7,418 nucleotides of DNA from CAIXDB01 sp038327915 (lineage in GTDB: Bacteria; Patescibacteriota; Minisyncoccia; Phycocordibacterales; DATDWN01). The stretch lies in NCBI GenBank assembly GCA_038327915.1, contig JBBQLO010000035.1:1-7418 (forward strand), in the 5' to 3' direction. The notes beneath the pieces are model-generated. The model searched no databases, had not been told where the DNA came from, and worked only from the letters and a program-made list of their open reading frames with translations. The stretch's first letter is position 1. Each line of letters opens with the position of its first letter. Position numbers and translations under genes: made by a program. Shown here piece after piece: positions 1 through 5,066 of the stretch.

Positions 1-2
1 AT

Positions 3-131
3 ATTAGTACCGTCAGTGAGGAAGAGATGGATGAGATCCATTCCTTTCTCAATGACCGACCGAGAGAGTGTATTGCGTGGAGGACTGCGAACCAGTATTA
101 TGTAGAATCAACTGTCCTACTTGAGGGGTAG
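3..131 (+). CDS. 3' end of an unidentified coding sequence (partial)
   Basis: The plus frame starting at base 3 is open from the left edge to a TAG at 129-131 and encodes 42 residues. The end reads roughly ...SEEEMDEIHSFLNDRP...YYVESTVLLEG, an acidic, soluble-looking C-terminus with no membrane segment. I do not recognise a family. It is the longest open plus frame here: frame 1 stops at about 103 and frame 2 closes at once. A minus-strand frame is also open over the left half, so strand is not certain. The stop lies 92 bp before the rpmF start and the gap contains a promoter-like sequence, so this gene need not be co-transcribed with rpmF. Function cannot be assigned from this fragment. Confidence 0.4.
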   Translation: MSTVSEEEMDEIHSFLNDRPRECIAWRTANQYYVESTVLLEG

Positions 132-187
132 CGGGAGGTCAGCGGTTCCGATGCAATGATAGCATATTACTATATATATGTCAAGTA

Positions 188-214
188 TTGTTTTGTTCTC
201 TATTCATGTATACT
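188..214 (+). promoter_or_regulatory. Putative rpmF promoter
   Basis: A TATACT -10 hexamer lies at 209-214, with TTGTTT at 188-193 as a possible -35 box at a short 15-bp spacing. Only 9 bases separate the -10 box from the rpmF ATG at 224, so transcription would start within about 2-4 bases of the start codon. There is no Shine-Dalgarno sequence, which fits a leaderless or near-leaderless mRNA. The same TATACT occurs at matching distance before smc and rnr. Confidence 0.5.
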
Positions 215-223
215 CATTTCATT

Positions 224-451
224 ATGGTAGTCCGAATGAGACATACTCGCTCACAGCGAGGCAATACACGATCGCATCATGCACTCAGTAACCCTGCAGT
301 GACTGTAGACAAGGCAACGCAGGTGCCGCATTTGCGACATCGAGCGTCTTTGGTAACCGGTAAATATAAAGACCGAGTTGTTATCGACATGCAAGCAAAA
401 ATAGACAAACGTGCAAAGAAAGCAAAAGAGAGAGGAAGCGAAGGAAAATAA
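224..451 (+). CDS. rpmF: Large ribosomal subunit protein bL32, cysteine-free form
   Basis: The 75-residue product is a component of the 50S subunit that binds 23S rRNA. The N-terminus MVVRMRHTRSQRGNTRSHHAL matches the basic, Arg/His-rich start of L32 (PRRRTSRSRR..H type). The middle segment with PHLRHR and then GKYKDRVVID aligns with the L32 zinc ribbon and its GxYKGR tail. The four usual zinc cysteines are absent: by alignment they are replaced by D29, T32, S42 and T45, so this is a C-minus form. A lysine-rich C-terminal extension (residues 54-75) makes it longer than the 57 residues of E. coli L32. I chose ATG 224 because MVVR begins the family homology; an upstream in-frame ATG at 188 would lie inside the promoter and adds hydrophobic residues foreign to the family. 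Identity is confident. Confidence 0.88.
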   Translation: MVVRMRHTRSQRGNTRSHHALSNPAVTVDKATQVPHLRHRASLVTGKYKDRVVIDMQAKIDKRAKKAKERGSEGK

Positions 452-479
452 GTTTTCCACTTCTCATTTTAGACTGGCT

Positions 480-507
480 TTGTTTTATTTGAAAAACATT
501 CTATACT
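480..507 (+). promoter_or_regulatory. Putative nusB promoter
   Basis: TTGTTT at 480-485 and TATACT at 502-507 are separated by 16 bp, a good housekeeping-sigma arrangement. Transcription would begin near 514, leaving about 10 bases before ATG 524. No Shine-Dalgarno sequence is visible in that leader. No convincing terminator separates rpmF from nusB, so read-through from rpmF is also possible. Confidence 0.55.
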
Positions 508-523
508 GTTGAGAATAGTACGT

Positions 524-1483
524 ATGGCAAACCGGCACCTTTCAAGATCAATAGTTCTCCAATCCCTTTTTGAATGGGATTTTACTACTAATTTTAATAG
601 TGGAAAAAATATAATAGGTACTACTGTAAATTCTGCTTCGAGCAATACCGACAGTGTGGCACATGCTCACAAAATTTTTATGCGCAATGCAGAAGAGTTT
701 GGCGCAGGGCTTGGCGATTTTTCTTTTATGGAAACTCTTATGCAAGGTGTGTTAGACAAACAAAAAGACATCGATCTTATTATTGAAAAAGCTGCCCCGG
801 ACTGGCCAATAGACAAAATTAGCGTCATGGACCGAAATATTCTTCGCATTGGTCTTTACGAACTTATTTTTTCTGACCGTTCACAAGTTCCTCCAAAAGT
901 GGCTATCAACGAAGCAATCGAATTATCTAAAACATTCGGAGGAGACACCTCAGGTAAATTCATAAATGGTGTGCTGGGTGCTGTCTACAAAGAGCTCGGT
1001 GAACCAGGTAAGGATGAAACCTCAAGGGATAAAAAAAATATAAATCCTTCTTCTGTTGTTGCTCCGACTGAATATTTGGCTGGCGCTGTGGTTTACGCAC
1101 GAGAAGGTGAGGAAGTCTATCTTGCTCTCGTTCATGATGTTTTTGGACGGTGGACCCTTTCTAAGGGTCACATAGAAGGGAAAGACCCCGAGGCAGAAAT
1201 TACTCGGGTTATTAAAGAAGAATTATCACTAGATGTTTTGATTAAAGAAAAATTGGGTCACAACGAATATGTGAGCTATCACCCAGAAAAAGGTAAGGTT
1301 AAAAAAAATGTTACATATTTCCTTGCTGAGTCACCTTTTGTAGATTTGAAACTTATAAATTCTGGTGGCCTAGATGACGCCAAATGGTTTAAAATGAGCG
1401 ACATACTTGACCTTAATTTTTATAATGATATTCTTCCACTTATCACTCAAGCGGTGAACATGTTGCTTGTTAAGCCTAAATAA
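524..1483 (+). CDS. nusB: Transcription antitermination factor NusB fused to a degenerate Nudix-like domain
   Basis: The product has 319 residues, about twice the usual NusB length. Residues 1-158 are NusB, which with NusE/S10 binds boxA RNA and supports rRNA transcription and ribosome maturation. Family landmarks are the start NRHLSRSIVLQSLFEWDF, FMETLMQGVLDKQKDID, the DRNILRIGLYEL helix, VAINEAIELSKTFGG and the FINGVLGAVYKEL end. A 40-50-residue Asn/Ser-rich insertion (about 21-65) follows the first helix. A linker (159-180) leads to a Nudix fold at 185-315, with WTLSKGHIEGKD and then RVIKEEL as the Nudix box. The box keeps R228, E232 and E233 but is one residue short, has Lys/Asp where the first Glu belongs, V229 where the Glu of REUxEE belongs, and S235 for Gly. 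Catalysis is therefore doubtful. ATG 524 is preferred over TTG 509, which lies in the promoter. NusB identity is firm; the role of the second domain is unknown. Confidence 0.9.
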   Translation: MANRHLSRSIVLQSLFEWDFTTNFNSGKNIIGTTVNSASSNTDSVAHAHKIFMRNAEEFGAGLGDFSFMETLMQGVLDKQKDIDLIIEKAAPDWPIDKISVMDRNILRIGLYELIFSDRSQVPPKVAINEAIELSKTFGGDTSGKFINGVLGAVYKELGEPGKDETSRDKKNINPSSVVAPTEYLAGAVVYAREGEEVYLALVHDVFGRWTLSKGHIEGKDPEAEITRVIKEELSLDVLIKEKLGHNEYVSYHPEKGKVKKNVTYFLAESPFVDLKLINSGGLDDAKWFKMSDILDLNFYNDILPLITQAVNMLLVKPK

Positions 1484-1547
1484 GTAGAATCATTAAAGGT
1501 CACATCTTTTTAAAGACATTGCACAGGAGCTTAGAAAACAATAGTAC

Positions 1548-1629
1548 AAGCGTGTGAGGGTACGCTTAGTACACGCTGAAAAGATTGCTTTCTTGAGCGA
1601 TGAGCAAAGCAAAATCTCATTAGAGATTT
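1548..1629 (+). promoter_or_regulatory. Hairpin-rich leader upstream of rnc
   Basis: Between nusB and rnc (1484-1679) three hairpins follow one another. The first can form in two exclusive ways: AAGCGT 1548-1553 with ACGCTT 1562-1567, or AGCGTGT 1549-1555 with ACACGCT 1571-1577. The second pairs TTGCTTT 1585-1591 with AAAGCAA 1606-1612. The third is AAATCTC 1612-1618 with GAGATTT 1623-1629 and a 4-base loop. None is followed by a clear U-tract, so these are not good terminators. A weak promoter (TTGCAC 1519-1524, 17 bp, TAGTAC 1542-1547) could start an RNA near 1554. Autoregulation of rnc through leader hairpins is known in E. coli; a parallel here is inference. Confidence 0.4.
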
Positions 1630-1679
1630 ATACGGGTCTGGAAAAAGGTGTGATGAGGGAGATTTTCTTTACATACTCT

Positions 1680-2372
1680 ATGAATGACTTCACAGAATTC
1701 GAAAAAATAGCGGGGTTGGATTTCACACAAAAAAACTTGTTGCGCCAAGCGTTTGTTCATCGTTCCTATATAAATGAAAATAAAAATTCAGGACTTGAGC
1801 ACAATGAAAGACTCGAGTTTTTAGGAGATGCGGTGCTCGAACTTGTCATTACCGATTTTCTTTATAGATCATATCCTGGCAAGCCTGAAGGTGAACTGAC
1901 TGCATATCGTTCAGCTCTCGTTAATGCAGACACGTGTGCATCTATTGCTACCTCCCTTTCAATCAATGACTTTTTATTGCTCTCTAAAGGAGAAAGCAAA
2001 GATATGGGTCGGGCTCGACAATACATTCTTGCAAATGCGCTCGAAGCTATTATTGGTGCGGTGTATCTCGACACAGGGTACGATACTGCAAAAGCATTTA
2101 TCGAAACCCATTTTACTCCACTTATTGAAACTATTATTTCTTCCAAAACTTTTATTGATGCCAAATCTCTTTTCCAAGAAAAAGCGCAAGAGTATGAAAG
2201 TACTACCCCTTCGTACAAGACAATGAGAGAAACTGGTCCAGATCATGGCAAGCAGTTTACTGTCGGTGTATACGTTGGGCGCGACTTAGTTGCCGAAGGC
2301 ACCGGGCTTTCCAAGCAAGATGCTGAACAAGCTGCAGCGAGGAAGGCACTGGAAGTGCGAGGGTGGAAATAA
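1680..2372 (+). CDS. rnc: Ribonuclease III
   Basis: This 230-residue protein is RNase III, the double-stranded-RNA endonuclease that matures rRNA and processes structured mRNAs in the cytoplasm as a dimer. The RNase III domain spans about 5-145 with the signature NERLEFLGD at 42-50, giving metal and catalytic residues E46 and D50. The second catalytic helix, ILANALEAIIGAVYLD, provides E122. Asn119 occupies the position of E. coli Asp114. The dsRNA-binding domain spans about 157-227 and ends GLSKQDAEQAAARKAL. Length matches the family (225-250). ATG 1680 fits the usual N-terminus. The frame is open upstream to 1545, and ATG 1653, preceded by AAAAAGGTG, is an alternative start adding nine residues. 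No Shine-Dalgarno sequence precedes 1680. The gene follows nusB by 196 bp and precedes a small orphan gene and smc, recalling the common rnc-smc pair. Confidence 0.95.
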   Translation: MNDFTEFEKIAGLDFTQKNLLRQAFVHRSYINENKNSGLEHNERLEFLGDAVLELVITDFLYRSYPGKPEGELTAYRSALVNADTCASIATSLSINDFLLLSKGESKDMGRARQYILANALEAIIGAVYLDTGYDTAKAFIETHFTPLIETIISSKTFIDAKSLFQEKAQEYESTTPSYKTMRETGPDHGKQFTVGVYVGRDLVAEGTGLSKQDAEQAAARKALEVRGWK

Positions 2373-2396
2373 TGTTTGAGTAAAACTCTCACGCCA

Positions 2397-2425
2397 TTGG
2401 TTTGTTTGTTCATTTGTGGTATCTT
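2397..2425 (+). promoter_or_regulatory. Putative promoter of the 71-residue gene
   Basis: TTGGTT at 2397-2402, a 17-bp spacer and TATCTT at 2420-2425 preceded by TGG (2417-2419) form an extended -10 promoter. The predicted start near 2432 falls on the AGGAGG ribosome site, so the leader would be only about 10 bases. Confidence 0.5.
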
Positions 2426-2430
2426 TCTTT

Positions 2431-2436
2431 AGGAGG
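2431..2436 (+). promoter_or_regulatory. Strong Shine-Dalgarno site (AGGAGG) before the 71-residue gene
   Basis: AGGAGG lies 5 bases before ATG 2442, which fixes that start codon. It is the only full Shine-Dalgarno match in front of a gene in the window; rpmF, nusB, rnc, smc and rnr lack one. If transcription starts near 2432 as the promoter predicts, the site would sit at the extreme 5' end of the mRNA. Confidence 0.7.
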
Positions 2437-2441
2437 AATTT

Positions 2442-2657
2442 ATGTTTACCGATGAAGAAATAGAATCAATGACTCTCAGTCAAATTAAATTCAGAGGGCT
2501 TACTGTTTTAATTGGTGATTTACGAGATAATATATTACAGGCGTTGCTTGACGGAAGCTCTAATCCAGAAGAGTTACGAAGAACTCTTGATAATGTGACT
2601 CAAGATTTAGAGGCCATGATATTATCGTGTCTCGATCCGAGTGGTAAGGCGGCATAG
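2442..2657 (+). CDS. Small acidic helical protein of unknown function
   Basis: I do not recognise a family for this 71-residue protein. It is soluble-looking, acidic and predicted from composition to be mostly helical, with runs such as IGDLRDNILQALLDG and PEELRRTLDNVTQDLEAMIL that have heptad-like leucine and isoleucine spacing, so a small helical bundle or dimer is possible. It has no signal peptide, no membrane segment and a single cysteine (C63). The gene is well supported as real: a promoter at 2397-2425, AGGAGG five bases from the ATG, and an intrinsic terminator that overlaps its TAG stop make it a self-contained transcription unit. It lies between rnc and smc. A partner role with SMC or RNase III is only a positional guess. 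Confidence 0.75.
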   Translation: MFTDEEIESMTLSQIKFRGLTVLIGDLRDNILQALLDGSSNPEELRRTLDNVTQDLEAMILSCLDPSGKAA

Positions 2658-2672
2658 GTCGCCTTTTCCTTT
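2646..2672 (+). terminator. Intrinsic terminator overlapping the stop of the 71-residue gene
   Basis: AAGGCG at 2646-2651 pairs with CGCCTT at 2660-2665 around an 8-base loop, followed by TTTTCCTTT. The TAG stop (2655-2657) lies in the loop. It separates this gene from smc, which has its own promoter 25 bp further on. Confidence 0.65.
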
Positions 2673-2695
2673 ACCCAAACTTATATTAAAAATTT

Positions 2696-2704
2696 TGGTA
2701 TACT
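2696..2704 (+). promoter_or_regulatory. Putative smc promoter (extended -10)
   Basis: TGGTATACT at 2696-2704 is a textbook extended -10 element. No good -35 box is seen. Nine bases separate it from ATG 2714, so the mRNA would start about 2-4 bases before the start codon. No Shine-Dalgarno is present. The element is identical to the one before rnr. Confidence 0.6.
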
Positions 2705-2713
2705 GAACTCATC

Positions 2714-4999
2714 ATGTATCTCAAATCAATAGAACTTTCTGGGTTTAAATCATTCGCCAAAAAAAGTGAATTAAAATTCACTTCTCCAATTTCTGCTATT
2801 GTCGGGCCTAATGGTTCTGGTAAGAGTAATATTGCTGAAGCATTTCGTTTTGTTTTGGGTGAGCAGTCAATCAAGTCGCTTCGCGGTAAAAAAGGCGAGG
2901 ATCTTATTTTTAATGGAGCGGGGGATTTGGCTCGGGTTAACCGCGCCTCGGTCAAAGTAATTTTTGATAACAGTTTTAAGTTTTTACCGCTTGATTTTGA
3001 AGAAGTGACTATTGAACGAGTTGTGCACAGAGACTCTGTCAATGAATATTTTATTAACGGCTCGCTTGTGCGTCTGCGTGATGTGGTGGAGCTTTTGGCT
3101 ACTGCACATATTGGATCCTCTGGCCACCATATTATTTCTCAGGGCGAGGCGGACAGAATACTGAATGCATCGGTGAAAGAACGTAAATCGATGATAGAAG
3201 ATGCTCTAGGTTTGAAATTATATCAATATAAAAAACAAGAAAGCGAACGCAAGCTTGAAAAAACTCGAGAAAATATCGAAAAAGTAGAGTCTCTTCGACG
3301 AGAGATTGCCCCACATATTAAATTCCTCAAAAAGCAGGTTGAAAAAGTAGAAAAGGCAGTTGAACTCCGAATAGATCTAGAACGGCACGCACTCGAATAT
3401 TGCAACCACGAGCAGTACTACATTACGACCACAAAGCAACATCTTCACGGGGAGCGTAAGCCACTTGAGGAAGATCTCGCTCATTTGGAAGCAGAATTAA
3501 TTTCAGCAAGGAATATTTTAGAAAAAAATACGCACTCAGACACCACATCCCACGAACTCATTCAATTAGAGAAAGATTTGGAAGGAGTGCGAGAGGAAAA
3601 AGATAACTTATTTCTAGAATGTGGGCGTCTCGATGGAGAAATAGCATCACTTGTACGAATGGTTAGAAAACAAGAAGAAATTGCTCGCACGCATGCGTTA
3701 AAAACCGTACTTCTTGTGTCCGTCGAAGAATTATCTGCACACATAGAGACAGCAATACGAGAAGCAAAAAATATTGGAACATTGGAAGCACTTGAGAGTG
3801 CGCTTCACACTATTGAAAAACTTCTCGGACAGTTTGTTGATCATAACAGAGACAGAGTGGATTCATCGCTCGTAGCAGATGTAACTTCTGATATCGAAAA
3901 AATAAAAGAATCCAAAGTTGAAATTGAGCGTACACTCGAAGAAATAAAAGAAAAAGAAAATTTACTTGTTAAACAATATTTATTACTCAAAGAAAATATT
4001 GATAAAGAAAAAGACGCAGATCGTGATGCAGAAAAATCAGTATTTCGTCTTCGGGCCGAAGAACAAGAGATTCGTTCGCGCCTTCGTGTGCTTCACAGTG
4101 AGGAAGAAACTTTACATATAGTGGAAGAAGATTTCAAAAGAGAATTGAGCGAGCTTGGAGCACTTATCGGCGTTCATTTGTTGAAATTTGAAACACTTTT
4201 ATATGACTACGGTGAAACACGAGTGGGTCAAGACACCCGCCGTCGTACTATAGAAAAAATAAAAATACGGCTGGAGGAAAGTGGTGGTGCTGGTGGCGCA
4301 GAAGTAGTAAAAGAATATACAGAAGCAAGTGAACGTGATGCATTTCTCAGTAAAGAATTAACTGATTTGGAAGTATCAGCATCGTCTTTGACAGACCTTA
4401 TCCGAGACCTCGACCTGCGTCTCTCGACTGAATTTAAAATAGGTGTCGAGAAAATTAACCGCGAATTTAAAAATTATTTTGAACGTATGTTTGGTGGTGG
4501 AGAAGCCCAGCTTTCTGTCATAGTCGAACAGAAAAGAAAAAAAAGGGACGATGATCTTAAAAGTCTATTGGAAAATAATGGCGATGAATATGAAATGCAA
4601 GGCGACTTATCTTCCTCAACTTTGGCAAAAGAGGAATCGGGGGAGGAAGGAATCGACATTGAAGTGAGTTTACCAAAGAAAAAAGTAAAAGGACTTATTA
4701 TGCTTTCTGGTGGCGAGCGAGCCCTTACTTCGATTGCACTCCTATTTGCTATTTCTCAAGTTAACCCTCCACCGTTTATCATCCTTGACGAAACAGACGC
4801 AGCTCTCGACGAAGCAAATTCTAAAAAATATGCTGACATGATTGAAAATCTTTCTCGGTACTCGCAACTCATAGTTATTACCCACAACCGCGAAACAATG
4901 TCTCGGGCTGGAATACTCTACGGTGTGACTATGGGTCTTGGTGGAGGCTCGAAACTTCTATCCATTGCTTTTGACGAAGCGGTGTCAGTAGCGAAGTAG
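2714..4999 (+). CDS. smc: SMC-family chromosome segregation ATPase, short and without a hinge domain
   Basis: The 761-residue product has a complete SMC ATPase head. It starts MYLKSIELSGFKSF, with Walker A GPNGSGKS at 31-38, the conserved KSLRG arginine finger region (R57), and ISQGEADRIL with Q-loop Q143. The C-terminal half has FGGGEAQL at 593-600, the LSGGER signature at 664-669, Walker B FIILDETDA with E693, and VITHN with H724. Two charged coiled-coil arms run about 165-330 and 390-520. Bacterial SMC is normally about 1150-1200 residues with a globular hinge of about 150; no hinge-like segment with conserved glycines lies between the arms. Residues 330-385 form a short, less charged link that probably makes the turn. 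A 40-residue acidic, Ser/Glu-rich insert (about 604-646) separates FGGGEAQL from the signature. The start follows an extended -10 promoter. The family is firm; whether it is the sole condensin ATPase of this cell is unknown. Confidence 0.9.
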   Translation: MYLKSIELSGFKSFAKKSELKFTSPISAIVGPNGSGKSNIAEAFRFVLGEQSIKSLRGKKGEDLIFNGAGDLARVNRASVKVIFDNSFKFLPLDFEEVTIERVVHRDSVNEYFINGSLVRLRDVVELLATAHIGSSGHHIISQGEADRILNASVKERKSMIEDALGLKLYQYKKQESERKLEKTRENIEKVESLRREIAPHIKFLKKQVEKVEKAVELRIDLERHALEYCNHEQYYITTTKQHLHGERKPLEEDLAHLEAELISARNILEKNTHSDTTSHELIQLEKDLEGVREEKDNLFLECGRLDGEIASLVRMVRKQEEIARTHALKTVLLVSVEELSAHIETAIREAKNIGTLEALESALHTIEKLLGQFVDHNRDRVDSSLVADVTSDIEKIKESKVEIERTLEEIKEKENLLVKQYLLLKENIDKEKDADRDAEKSVFRLRAEEQEIRSRLRVLHSEEETLHIVEEDFKRELSELGALIGVHLLKFETLLYDYGETRVGQDTRRRTIEKIKIRLEESGGAGGAEVVKEYTEASERDAFLSKELTDLEVSASSLTDLIRDLDLRLSTEFKIGVEKINREFKNYFERMFGGGEAQLSVIVEQKRKKRDDDLKSLLENNGDEYEMQGDLSSSTLAKEESGEEGIDIEVSLPKKKVKGLIMLSGGERALTSIALLFAISQVNPPPFIILDETDAALDEANSKKYADMIENLSRYSQLIVITHNRETMSRAGILYGVTMGLGGGSKLLSIAFDEAVSVAK

Positions 5000-5046
5000 G
5001 AGTTAAACAACAAGTCACTACTAAGTAAGGTTTGAGGGGCTATCGT

Positions 5047-5066
5047 AAGAGAAAAGCTCTTTTTTA
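5047..5066 (+). terminator. Intrinsic terminator of smc
   Basis: AAGAG at 5047-5051 pairs with CTCTT at 5057-5061 around a 5-base loop, followed by a T-tract reaching 5065. The T-tract is on the plus strand, so it ends smc transcripts. It overlaps the last codon of convergent rnr by a few bases. The stem is short, so efficiency is uncertain. Confidence 0.55.

Noticed and set aside
509..523. TTG 509 as start of nusB
   Set aside because: It lies just after the -10 box, upstream of the predicted transcript start; MANRHLSRS from ATG 524 is the standard NusB beginning.
1506..1517. TCTTTTTAAAGA palindrome after nusB as a terminator
   Set aside because: The five-pair A/T stem with a two-base loop is too weak and has no downstream T-tract.
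1554..1679. N-terminal extension of RNase III from GTG 1554
   Set aside because: The extra 42 residues match nothing in the family, lie over the hairpins, and the 230-residue protein from ATG 1680 already has a normal RNase III length. ATG 1653 remains possible.
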